Shown: piece after piece, positions 1 through 7,059 of the stretch | How the letters are laid out: each line of letters starts with the position of its first letter | Position numbering within the stretch: position 1 is the first letter of the stretch | NCBI RefSeq assembly: GCF_900103785.1 | Contig: NZ_FNHE01000008.1 | Coordinates: forward strand, 67,270 to 131,269 | Origin: Geodermatophilus siccatus | Lineage (GTDB): Bacteria > Actinomycetota > Actinomycetes > Mycobacteriales > Geodermatophilaceae | Direction: 5' to 3' | DNA length: 64,000 nucleotides | The notes under the pieces: model-generated | What the model was told of the DNA's origin: nothing | The model's input: only the letters and a program-made list of their open reading frames with translations | Databases searched by the model: none | Made by a program: the position numbers and the translations under genes

Positions 1-202
1 GCCCCTGCCCGCCGGCGATCCGGACGACGGCCGCGTCGTCGCCGTCGTCCAGGCCGATGACCAGCTCCGCGGCCGGGTCGACCGGGCCGGCCGCGGTCAG
101 GCCGGCCACCACGGCCTCCAGCTCGCCGGGCGGGATCTTGCAGGCGCAGCCGCCGCCGTGCGCGTACCGGGTCAGCCGGACCTTCTCCTGCGCGGTCGTC
201 AC
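1..202 (-). CDS. selD: Selenide, water dikinase (selenophosphate synthetase), N-terminal part
   Basis: SelD makes selenophosphate from selenide and ATP, the selenium donor used by SelA. Only the first 67 codons are in the window; the rest lies to the left. The start is GTG at 202. The N-terminus carries the family hallmark YAHGGGCACKIPPGE; Cys19 (TGC) occupies the catalytic position that is selenocysteine in some SelDs, so this copy is a Cys form. A DDGDDA metal/nucleotide segment follows. It is divergent from tRNA-Sec with 23 nt between them. The family assignment is firm from the motif and the selA/selB context. Confidence 0.93.
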   Translation of the reverse strand, partial: MTTAQEKVRLTRYAHGGGCACKIPPGELEAVVAGLTAAGPVDPAAELVIGLDDGDDAAVVRIAGGQG

Positions 203-225
203 AGCCCCACCGTAAGCTCCGCAGC

Positions 226-321
226 GGAGGCGTCAGGGCGCCTGGTGGCCCCCGCGGCCTCTAAAGCCGACGTGGCCGAGCACCTCGGTCAGGCGGGTTC
301 GATTCCCGTCCGCCTCCGCCA
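226..321 (+). tRNA. selC: tRNA-Sec with CUA anticodon (reads UAG)
   Basis: This is a 96-nt tRNA including an encoded CCA. Acceptor arm GGAGGCG pairs with CGCCTCC, followed by discriminator G. Acceptor plus T stem give a 13-bp stack, as in bacterial tRNA-Sec. The D arm is long, and the variable arm is an 8-bp stem (273-280 with 284-291) closed by CAC. The anticodon loop is CTCTAAA (259-265), so the anticodon is CUA at 261-263 rather than the standard UCA. It would therefore decode UAG. Position 8 is an apparent T-C mismatch. The tRNA lies inside the sel locus beside a gene with an in-frame UAG, which supports function. Confidence 0.95.
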
Positions 322-327
322 GCTCGT

Positions 328-361
328 CGTCCGGCCGGGGCGTCCCGTCCCCGGCCGGACG
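328..361 (+). terminator. Perfect 13-bp hairpin after tRNA-Sec
   Basis: The arms 328-340 (CGTCCGGCCGGGG) and 349-361 are exact inverse complements, with an 8-nt loop. It lies 6 nt after the tRNA CCA and 20 nt before the ribosome binding site of the selenoprotein gene. It probably ends or processes the tRNA transcript. There is no U tract, as is usual in this GC range. Confidence 0.6.
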
Positions 362-395
362 CCCGTGGACGACGACGTCCGAGGAGGCACCGGCG

Positions 396-1004
396 GTGGC
401 ACGCATCCCCCTGGTCTCGGGAGACGACCCGGACGCCGACCCCAGGGCCCGCGCCCTGCTGGCGATGGTCCGGGAGAGCCGCGGGCGCGAGGTGAACGTC
501 TACCGGGGTATCGCGAACCACCCGGACATCCTCGAGGCGGTCCTGAAGCTGGGGCAGGTCGCCTACTTCGGCAACAGCCTGGACCCGGTGCAGCGGGAGC
601 TGGCCTACTACACCTCCGCCGTCACCAACGAGTGCTTCTACTAGACGCCCACCCACGTGGTGCTCGGTCGGAGCGCCGGTATCAGTGACGAGCAGATGGC
701 CCACGTCCTCGACGACCCGCTGCCCGAGGGGCTGTTCACCCCGGACCAGGCGGCGATCGTGGTCTTCTGCCGGAAGTCGACGCTCATGCAGCCCATCGAC
801 GACGCGACGTGGGCAGCGCTGCGCGAGCACTTCACCACGCAGCAGGTCCTGGAGATCACCTTCACCTGCGGGCTGAACCAGATGATCAGCCGGTTCCACG
901 CCGCCGTCCGCACCGACGTCGACGCCGAGACGATGGACCAGCTGGGCACCTCCTGCCCCGTCCGGCTGCCGGACCTCCCGGCCGACGGTCCGGCGCCGGC
1001 CTGA
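396..1004 (+). CDS. Selenoprotein of the carboxymuconolactone decarboxylase/AhpD family, Sec encoded by UAG
   Basis: The reading frame runs from GTG 396 (ribosome binding site GAGGAG at 381-386) to TGA 1002-1004, with one in-frame TAG at 642-644. Reading that codon as Sec gives a 202-residue protein with the motif ECFYUTPTH: Cys80 and Sec83 form a CxxU redox pair where AhpD/CMD proteins have CxxC followed by a proton-relay His. The sequence on both sides of the TAG is one continuous CMD fold, with helix AYYTSAVTN before it and LGRSAGISDEQ after it. Members are often peroxidase or disulfide-reductase-like. The substrate is unknown. A standard annotation would break it into two ORFs (396-644 and 657-1004). 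Confidence 0.93.
642..678 (+). promoter_or_regulatory. Bacterial SECIS-like hairpin directing UAG to Sec
   Basis: Directly after the TAG (642-644), 660-665 (GTGCTC) pairs with 671-676 (GAGCGC), one pair being G-U, around a GGTCG loop at 666-670. Two further pairs extend the stem at 659/677 and 658/678. The GGU in the apical loop and its 21-nt distance from the recoded codon match bacterial SECIS elements bound by the SelB C-terminal domain. The hairpin is inside the coding sequence, as expected in bacteria. Confidence 0.78.
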
Positions 1005-1062
1005 CCTCCCGGTCGGACGGGACGCCGCACCCCGGCGTGCCGGCGACCTACGCTCGGCCCCG

Positions 1063-2388
1063 ATGAGCTCCCAGGCGACAGGCACCGACCCGCGGCGGCG
1101 CGTGCCCCGCACCGACACGCTGCTGGCCGATCCGCAGCTCGCCGCCGCCGCCGACCGGCTGGGCCGCGCCCTGGTCAAGGCCGCCGTGCAGGACGTCCAG
1201 CAGCGGGTCCGCACCGGCGCGCTCGCCCCCGCCGACGCCGTCCCCGCCGTCCTGGCCGCCCTGCGGACGACGGCCGGCAGCCTGCGCCCGGTGCTCAACG
1301 CGACCGGCGTCCTGGTGCACACCAACCTGGGCCGCGCACCGCTGTCCCCGGCCGCGGTGGAGGCGGTCGTCGCCGCCAGCGGCACCACCGACGTCGAGCT
1401 CGACCTGACCACCGGCCGGCGCGGTCCGCGGGGGGAGGCGGCGCTGGCCGCCCTGGTCGACGCCGTCCCGGCCGCGGAGGGGGCGCTCGTGGTCAACAAC
1501 TGCGCCGCCGCGTTGGCGCTGGTGGCCACCGCGCTCGGCGGGGAGCTGGTCATCGCCCGCGGCGAGCTGGTCGAGATCGGCGACGGCTTCCGCATCCCCG
1601 AGCTGCTCGAGGCCACCGGGGCCCGGCTCCGCGAGGTGGGGACGACGAACCGGGTCGCGCTCCACGACTACCGCCGCGCGCTGTCCGAGCGCACCGGCGC
1701 GGTGCTCAAGGTCCACCCGTCGAACTTCGTCGTCCGCGGGTTCACGCGGGCGGTGCCGGTGGCCGAGCTCGCCGCGGGGCTGGCCGGCAGCGGGATCCCG
1801 CTCGTGGCCGACGTCGGCTCCGGGCTGCTGCGCCCGCACCCGGTGCTGCCCGAGGAGCCGGACCTGCAGACCACCCTCGCCGACGGCGCCGACCTGGTGC
1901 TGGCCAGCGGCGACAAGCTGCTCGGCGGGCCGCAGGCAGGGCTGGTGCTCGGCCGCGCCGACCTCGTGCAGCGGCTGCGGCGGCACCCGCTCTACCGGGC
2001 GTTCCGCGTCGACAAGACGACGCTGGCCGCGCTGGAGGCCACGCTGCGCGGCCCGCAGCCGCCGGTGCAGCAGATGCTCGCCGCGGACGTCGACGACCTG
2101 CGCCGCCGCGCTGCCGCGCTCGCCGCCCGGCTGACGGCGGCCGGGCTGGACGCGGTCGCGGTGGAGTCCGAGGCCCGCGTCGGCGGGGGAGGGGCGCCGG
2201 AGCACCCGCTGCCCAGCGCCGCGGTGTCGCTGCCCGCGGAGTTCGCGGTGCCGCTGCGCACCGGCACGCCCCCCGTGGTCGGGTACGTGGCGGGCGACCG
2301 CACCCTGCTCGACGTGCGCAGCCTGCCGCCGGCGGACGACGAGACGCTGGCGACCGCGGTGCTGGAGGTGGCCCGCCGGTGGACGTGA
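1063..2388 (+). CDS. selA: L-seryl-tRNA(Sec) selenium transferase
   Basis: SelA is a PLP enzyme that converts Ser-tRNA-Sec to Sec-tRNA-Sec using selenophosphate. The 441-residue protein has the usual length. Residues near 85-97 read LNATGVLVHTNLG, and the PLP lysine lies in SGDKLLGGPQAG near residue 288. A -10-like TACGCT (1049-1054) lies 8 nt before the ATG, so the message is probably leaderless and selA may have its own promoter 58 nt after the selenoprotein gene. selB follows with overlapping or nearly overlapping ends. Confidence 0.96.
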   Translation: MSSQATGTDPRRRVPRTDTLLADPQLAAAADRLGRALVKAAVQDVQQRVRTGALAPADAVPAVLAALRTTAGSLRPVLNATGVLVHTNLGRAPLSPAAVEAVVAASGTTDVELDLTTGRRGPRGEAALAALVDAVPAAEGALVVNNCAAALALVATALGGELVIARGELVEIGDGFRIPELLEATGARLREVGTTNRVALHDYRRALSERTGAVLKVHPSNFVVRGFTRAVPVAELAAGLAGSGIPLVADVGSGLLRPHPVLPEEPDLQTTLADGADLVLASGDKLLGGPQAGLVLGRADLVQRLRRHPLYRAFRVDKTTLAALEATLRGPQPPVQQMLAADVDDLRRRAAALAARLTAAGLDAVAVESEARVGGGGAPEHPLPSAAVSLPAEFAVPLRTGTPPVVGYVAGDRTLLDVRSLPPADDETLATAVLEVARRWT

Positions 2389-2408
2389 CCGCTCCCGGCA
2401 CGTCCGGG

Positions 2409-4184
2409 ATGGACGTCATCGCGACTGCCGGCCACGTGGACCACGGCAAGTCGACGCTGGTCCGCGCGCTCACCGGCATGGAGCCCGACCGGTGGGAGGA
2501 GGAGCGCCGCCGCGGGCTGACCATCGACCTCGGCTTCGCCTGGACGACGCTGCCCTCGGGCCGCCGGCTCGCGGTCGTCGACGTGCCCGGCCACGAGCGC
2601 TTCGTGGGCAACATGCTCGCCGGGGTCGGCTCGGTGCCCGCCGCGCTGGTCGTGGTCGCGGCGGACGACGGGTGGTCGGCGCAGACCGCCGAGCACGTCG
2701 CCGTCCTCGACGCCCTCGGCGTGCGGCACGCGCTGCTCGCCGTCACCAAGGCCGACCTCGCCGACCCCGCGCCGGTGCTCGCCGACGTCCGGGAGCGGCT
2801 GGCCGCCACGTCCCTGGGGAGCGGGCCGACGGGTGAGGTGCCCGGGGTGGCGGTCAGCGCCGCCACCGGCGCGGGGGTGCCGGACGTCGTCGCCGCGCTC
2901 GAGTCGCTGCTCGCCGGGCTGCCCGCGCCGGACCGGGAGGCGCCGGTGCGGCTGTGGATCGACCGCGCCTTCCCGGTCAGGGGCGCCGGCACGGTGGTCA
3001 CCGGCACGCTCGCCGCGGGGCGCGTCGCCACCGGGGACCGGCTGCAGCTCGGCGGCCGGGAGGTCGGCGTCCGCGGCGTGCACTCGCTGGGGCAGCCGGT
3101 CGAGCGGGCCGAGGCCACCGCCCGGGTGGCGCTCAACCTGCGCGGCATCGCCGTCGAGGAGCTGTCCCGCGGTGACGCCCTGCTCACGCCGGGGGCGTTC
3201 CGCGGCACCGCCGAGCTCGACGTCACCCTGGCCCGGGGCGGGTGGGCTGCCGGGGACGATGCCCGGCTGCCCGCCGAGGTCGTCGTGCACGTCGGCTCGG
3301 CCGCGGTCGGCGCGCGGCTGCGCCCCCTGGAGGGGACGGCGGTGCGGCTGCGGCTGGCCACGCCGCTGCCGCTGCGGGTCGGCGACCGGCTGCTGCTGCG
3401 CGACCCCGGCGCCCGCCGCGTGTGCGGTGCCGACGTCCGGGACGTCGACCCGCCGGAGCTGCGCCGCCGCGGAGCCGCCCGCCGGCGGGCCGAGGAGCTG
3501 GCCGCCCAGCCCGTCGGCACGGCCGGGGCCGCCGCCGAGCTGGCGCGGCGCCGGTTCGTCCGGGCTGCCGACTTCACCGCGATGGGCTGGCCGGTGCCCG
3601 AGCAGGCGGCGGCGGTGGGGCCCTGGCTGCTCGCGCCCGGGCTGGTCGACGAGCTGGCCGCGGCCCTGCCCGGGATCGTCGCCCGCTACCGCAAGCTGCG
3701 CCCGCTCGAGCCGGGCCCGCCGGTGGCCGTCGCCCGCCGGGCGCTGGAGCTGCCCGACGACGACCTGGTGCCGGCCGTCGTCCGCGAGCCGCTGGCCCTG
3801 CGCGAGGGCCGGGTGGTCGCCGCGACCGCCGGCCTGCCCGCCCGGGTGCAGCAGGCGGTCGACCGGATCCGGGCCACGCTGGCCGCCGATCCGTTCGCCG
3901 CGCCGGACGCCGACCAGCTCCGCGCCGCCGGGCTGGGGCCGCGCGAGCTGGCCGCGGCCGTGCGCGACGGGCAGCTGGTCAGGATCGCCGACGGCGTCTA
4001 CCTCGCCCCCGGGATCGCCGAGCAGGCGCGGGCCCGGCTGGCCGCCGTCCCGGCGCCGTTCACGCTCAGCCAGGCCCGCTCGGCGTGGGGCACCAGCCGG
4101 CGGGTCGCCGTCCCGCTGATGGAGTGGCTGGACGCGCGCGGCGTCACCGAGCGGCTGCCCGACGACACCCGCCGGCTGCGGTGA
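2409..4184 (+). CDS. selB: Selenocysteine-specific elongation factor
   Basis: SelB is a GTPase that brings Sec-tRNA-Sec to the recoded codon and reads the SECIS hairpin. G1 is GHVDHGKST near residue 8, followed by G3 DVPGHERF and G4 TKAD. The C-terminal half contains winged-helix repeats that bind SECIS RNA. At 591 residues it is normal length. I start it at ATG 2409 (MDVIATAGHVDHGK, the family N-terminus); an in-frame GTG at 2379 overlapping the selA stop is possible and adds ten residues. A short hairpin just after the stop ends the unit. Confidence 0.95.
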   Translation: MDVIATAGHVDHGKSTLVRALTGMEPDRWEEERRRGLTIDLGFAWTTLPSGRRLAVVDVPGHERFVGNMLAGVGSVPAALVVVAADDGWSAQTAEHVAVLDALGVRHALLAVTKADLADPAPVLADVRERLAATSLGSGPTGEVPGVAVSAATGAGVPDVVAALESLLAGLPAPDREAPVRLWIDRAFPVRGAGTVVTGTLAAGRVATGDRLQLGGREVGVRGVHSLGQPVERAEATARVALNLRGIAVEELSRGDALLTPGAFRGTAELDVTLARGGWAAGDDARLPAEVVVHVGSAAVGARLRPLEGTAVRLRLATPLPLRVGDRLLLRDPGARRVCGADVRDVDPPELRRRGAARRRAEELAAQPVGTAGAAAELARRRFVRAADFTAMGWPVPEQAAAVGPWLLAPGLVDELAAALPGIVARYRKLRPLEPGPPVAVARRALELPDDDLVPAVVREPLALREGRVVAATAGLPARVQQAVDRIRATLAADPFAAPDADQLRAAGLGPRELAAAVRDGQLVRIADGVYLAPGIAEQARARLAAVPAPFTLSQARSAWGTSRRVAVPLMEWLDARGVTERLPDDTRRLR

Positions 4185-4188
4185 TGAC

Positions 4189-4207
4189 GGCCCCCTTCAG
4201 GGGGTCC
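4189..4207. terminator. Short hairpin between selB and a convergent small gene
   Basis: The sequence ggcccccttcagggggtcc is a tight stem-loop 4 nt after the selB stop and 2 nt before the stop of the convergent gene at 4210. It is the outer stem of the dispersed intergenic element described in the findings, without its middle part. It probably terminates both genes. Confidence 0.6.
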
Positions 4208-4209
4208 TC

Positions 4210-4359
4210 TCAGGCGCCGGCCTGGCGCAGGAACACCTCGCGCTCGTCGCTGGAGTCCGCAGCGGGGACGGGGGAGGTGTCGACACCCTCGACCGTGTCC
4301 TCCAGCCGCACGGGCTCGGGGAGGTGGCGGAACCGCTCGCGCTCGTCGGGCTCGGTCAT
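4210..4359 (-). CDS. Small acidic conserved-looking protein, 49 residues
   Basis: This short gene starts at ATG 4359 behind a good ribosome binding site (AGGAGG, about 10 nt upstream on the minus strand). It encodes a charged 49-residue protein, beginning MTEPDERERFRHLPEPV and ending VFLRQAGA, with a disordered middle. It has the look of the small EPDE..R.LP proteins common in actinobacteria. There is no membrane segment and no known domain. It is convergent with selB and divergent from the PH-domain gene. Function unknown. Confidence 0.65.
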   Translation of the reverse strand: MTEPDERERFRHLPEPVRLEDTVEGVDTSPVPAADSSDEREVFLRQAGA

Positions 4360-4447
4360 GCCCGGAGGGTCCTCCTGCCGGGAGGCCGGGGCAAGGACAC
4401 ACTTGGCGGACGCCGAGAGTGCGTGCTCGGCGACCTACCGTGATGTG

Positions 4448-4822
4448 GTGATCGACTTCAGCAACGGTTCCGTCTTCAAGCTCAACCCCGCCTCCCCGCA
4501 GGAGCTCGGCCCCGAGGTGGCGCCGCTGCTCGTCCCGGGCGAGCAGGTCGTCGCCTGCTTCAAGGCGGTGCGCGACTTCGTCGTCTTCACCGACAAGCGG
4601 CTGATCGCCGTCAACGTCCAGGGCATGACCGGCCGCAAGAAGGACTTCACCTCGCTGCCGTACAGCAAGGTGCAGGCCTTCTCGATCGAGACCGCAGGCA
4701 CCTTCGACCTCGACGCCGAGCTCGACCTGTGGTTCAGCGGGCTGGGCAAGGTCCGCCTGGAGTTCAAGGGGAGCGCCGACATCCGCGGCCTCGGGCAGAT
4801 GATCGCGGGCTTCGTGCTCTGA
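4448..4822 (+). CDS. Bacterial PH-domain protein (YvbH/DUF-type)
   Basis: The 124-residue soluble protein reads as one bacterial pleckstrin-homology domain: strands with FVVFTDKRLIAVNVQG, then TGRKKDFTSLPYSKV, and a final amphipathic helix. Such proteins form cytoplasmic oligomers of unknown role. A -10-like TACCGT at 4436-4441 lies 6 nt before GTG 4448 and there is no ribosome binding site, so it is probably leaderless. GTG 4445 is an alternative start. Confidence 0.82.
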   Translation: MIDFSNGSVFKLNPASPQELGPEVAPLLVPGEQVVACFKAVRDFVVFTDKRLIAVNVQGMTGRKKDFTSLPYSKVQAFSIETAGTFDLDAELDLWFSGLGKVRLEFKGSADIRGLGQMIAGFVL

Positions 4823-4838
4823 GGACCTCCCCGCCGGT

Positions 4839-4876
4839 GCTCAGCCCCTGCTCACCCGGGTGAGCAGGGGCTGAGC
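4839..4876. terminator. Bidirectional terminator, 19-bp perfect palindrome
   Basis: Arms 4839-4857 and 4858-4876 are exact inverse complements, with core CCCCTGCTCACCC meeting GGGTGAGCAGGGG. It lies between convergent genes (PH protein and enoyl-CoA hydratase). The same CCCCTGCTC core recurs in the hairpin at 35357-35398. Confidence 0.85.
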
Positions 4877-4886
4877 TTCCGGGCTC

Positions 4887-5666
4887 TCAACGGGCCGCGG
4901 GCACCCAGCGGGCCGGGCGCTTCTCCCGGAACGCCGCGATGCCCTCCTGGCCCTCCTCGCCGGCGAAGAAGCGCGCCGAGAGCTCCAGCAGCTCCTCGGC
5001 CGAGCCGCGCAGCCCGCCGGCGCGCAGCAGCCGCTTGGTCTCGGCGAGCGCCGCCGGCGCCCCGGCGGCGAGCGCGGTCACCTGGGCGGCCACGGCGGTG
5101 TCGACCTCGTCGTCGGGCACGCAGAGGTCCACCAGGCCGCCGGCGGCCGCGGTCGCCGCGTCGAACACCTCGCCGGTCAGCATCAGCCGGTGCGCCGTGT
5201 GCGGCAGCATCCGAGGCAGGACGACGGCGGAGATGACCGCCGGCACGATGCCCAGCCGCACCTCGGAGAAGGCGAAGGTCGCCGAGGCCGCGGCGACGAC
5301 GACGTCGCACGCGGCCGCCAGTCCCAGCCCGCCGGCCCGCGCCGGCCCGCGGAGGACGGCGACCACCGGCTTGGGCGAGCGCCACACGGTCTCCAACAGC
5401 TCGGGCAGCTCGCGCACCCCCTGGTCACCGGCCGCGCCGCCGGCCGCCTCGGTGAGGTCCATGCCCGAGCAGAAGACCCGGCCGGTGTGGTCGAGCACGA
5501 CCACCCGCACCGCGTCGTCGGCCAGCGCGTCGGCCAGGGCCGTGCGCAGCCGGGCGCGCATGGCACGGGAGAGCGCGTTGCGGTTGGCGGGGGAGTCCAG
5601 CGTGAGGGTCGCGACCCCCCGGGACGTCGAGACCTGCAGCACGGTGTCGTCGCTCACGTCCGGCAT
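4887..5666 (-). CDS. Enoyl-CoA hydratase/isomerase family protein
   Basis: Crotonase-fold protein of 259 residues starting at ATG 5666. The oxyanion-hole segments are visible: VFCSGMDL near residue 60 and GPARAGGLGLAAACDVVVAA near residue 105. Glu/Asp positions used by true hydratases are not obvious, so the exact reaction (hydratase, isomerase or other CoA ester chemistry) is open. The ORF continues upstream of 5666, but that would overlap hemW on the other strand. It is divergent from hemW with a 28-nt gap. Confidence 0.85.
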   Translation of the reverse strand: MPDVSDDTVLQVSTSRGVATLTLDSPANRNALSRAMRARLRTALADALADDAVRVVVLDHTGRVFCSGMDLTEAAGGAAGDQGVRELPELLETVWRSPKPVVAVLRGPARAGGLGLAAACDVVVAAASATFAFSEVRLGIVPAVISAVVLPRMLPHTAHRLMLTGEVFDAATAAAGGLVDLCVPDDEVDTAVAAQVTALAAGAPAALAETKRLLRAGGLRGSAEELLELSARFFAGEEGQEGIAAFREKRPARWVPAAR

Positions 5667-5694
5667 CCTGCCCGGAGCGGCACACTGGACCCAG

Positions 5695-6915
5695 ATGAAC
5701 ACCGTCCTGCCGCTGCTCGAGGCCCCGCCGCGGACTCTGCAGCTCCCCGACAGCGCCCGCGAGGGGCTCACCCGCACGCCCTTCGGGCTGTACGTGCACG
5801 TGCCCTTCTGCGCGACCCGCTGCGGCTACTGCGACTTCAACACCTACACCTCCGACGAGCTGGGGCCCGGCGCCACCCGCAGCGAGTACGCCGGCACCGC
5901 GATCGCCGAGCTGCGCCAGGCCGCCGAGACCCTGGGCCCGGACCTGCCGACGGTCACCACCGTCTTCGTCGGCGGCGGCACGCCCACGCTGCTGGCCGCC
6001 GACGACCTGGCCGCCGTCCTCGCCGCTGCCCGCGAGCTGTTCCCGGTCGCCGACGACGTCGAGGTCACCACCGAGGCCAACCCCGAGACCGTGACCCCGG
6101 CGTCCCTCGCCACCCTGCGCGCGGCCGGCTTCACCCGGGTCAGCCTCGGCATGCAGTCCGCGGCCGAGCACGTGCTCGCCGTCCTCGACCGGCGGCACAC
6201 CCCCGGCCGCGCCGTCGAGGCGGCACGCGAGGCCCGCGCGGCCGGCTTCGAGCACGTCAACCTGGACCTGATCTACGGGACGCCGGGGGAGACCGACGCC
6301 GACTGGGCCGCCTCGCTCGAGGCCGTCCTCGCCGCCCCGGTGGACCACGTCAGCGCCTACGCCCTCATCGTCGAGGAGGGCACCCGCCTGGCCCGCCGCA
6401 TCGACCGCGGCGAGCTGCCCGCGCCCGACGACGACGTCCTCGCCGACCGCTACGAGCAGGCCGACGCCACCCTGCGCGCCGCCGGCTTCGACTGGTACGA
6501 GGTCTCCAACTGGGCCCGCGACGAGGCCGCCCGCTGCCGGCACAACGAGCTGTACTGGGCCAACGCCAACTGGTGGGGCGTCGGGCCCGGCGCGCACAGC
6601 CACGTCGGCGGGCTGCGCTGGTGGAACGTCAAGCACCCGGCCGCGTACGCCGGCCGGCTGCTGCGCGGGGAGAGCCCGGTGCAGGACACCGAGCTGCTCG
6701 ACGACGACGACCGCGCGCTGGAGACCGTGATGCTCGGCCTGCGGCTGCGCGAGGGGCTGCCGCTGACCGCGCTGTCGGAGGTCGGCCGGGCCCGCGCCGC
6801 CGACGCCGTCGCCCGCGGGCTGCTCGAGCCGGCCGCGCACGCCGCCGGCCGCGCCGTCCTCACCGACCGCGGCCGCCTGCTCGCCGACGCCCTGGTGCGC
6901 GACCTCACCGACTGA
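5695..6915 (+). CDS. hemW: Radical SAM protein HemW (coproporphyrinogen III oxidase-like heme chaperone)
   Basis: The 406-residue protein has the radical SAM cluster motif CATRCGYCDFNTY near residue 40. The third Cys is followed by DF and the extra Cys of true HemN is missing, which points to HemW, a heme-binding chaperone, rather than the oxidase. GGGTPT (SAM binding) and the C-terminal HemN-type domain with HNELYW are present. The ATG at 5695 has no strong ribosome binding site. A hairpin element begins 2 nt after the stop. Confidence 0.9.
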   Translation: MNTVLPLLEAPPRTLQLPDSAREGLTRTPFGLYVHVPFCATRCGYCDFNTYTSDELGPGATRSEYAGTAIAELRQAAETLGPDLPTVTTVFVGGGTPTLLAADDLAAVLAAARELFPVADDVEVTTEANPETVTPASLATLRAAGFTRVSLGMQSAAEHVLAVLDRRHTPGRAVEAAREARAAGFEHVNLDLIYGTPGETDADWAASLEAVLAAPVDHVSAYALIVEEGTRLARRIDRGELPAPDDDVLADRYEQADATLRAAGFDWYEVSNWARDEAARCRHNELYWANANWWGVGPGAHSHVGGLRWWNVKHPAAYAGRLLRGESPVQDTELLDDDDRALETVMLGLRLREGLPLTALSEVGRARAADAVARGLLEPAAHAAGRAVLTDRGRLLADALVRDLTD

Positions 6916-6916
6916 A

Positions 6917-6972
6917 GGACCTCCCTGCCCCCCACCGCTCGAACGCTCCCGGCGGGACCCTGCAGGGAGGCC
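6917..6972. repeat. Dispersed intergenic hairpin element, copy after hemW
   Basis: The element opens GGACCTCCCTGC and closes GCAGGGAGGCC, which pair with each other, around a middle segment like CACCGCTCGnAnGCTC. It begins 2 nt after the hemW stop. Close relatives lie at 10461, 17661, 34872, 40974, 43561 and 50341. The likely role is transcription termination or 3' end protection. Confidence 0.7.
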
Positions 6973-6980
6973 GTTTCCCG

Positions 6981-7006
6981 TGGGATCTGACAGTTGTCAG
7001 GTCCCA
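6981..7006. promoter_or_regulatory. 26-bp dyad (putative operator) upstream of the ABC exporter operon
   Basis: Arms TGGGATCTGACA (6981-6992) and TGTCAGGTCCCA (6995-7006) are inverse complements with one mismatch, around a 2-bp centre. It lies 54 bp before the GTG of the ABC-exporter/two-component operon. It is the best candidate binding site for the NarL-type response regulator encoded at 9808-10413; that pairing is inference. Confidence 0.55.
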
Positions 7007-7059
7007 CTGGCGACGTCCCGCACTACTGCCGGCGGGGCCGTGACCAGCAGGCTCGTCGC

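Noticed and set aside
1-202. SelD as a second selenoprotein
   Set aside because: The catalytic position is TGC (Cys19), not TAG or TGA.
642-644. In-frame TAG as a nonsense mutation or sequencing error making a pseudogene
   Set aside because: It falls exactly at the redox Cys position, is followed by a SECIS-like hairpin and lies beside a CUA tRNA-Sec and sel genes; coincidence of all four is implausible.
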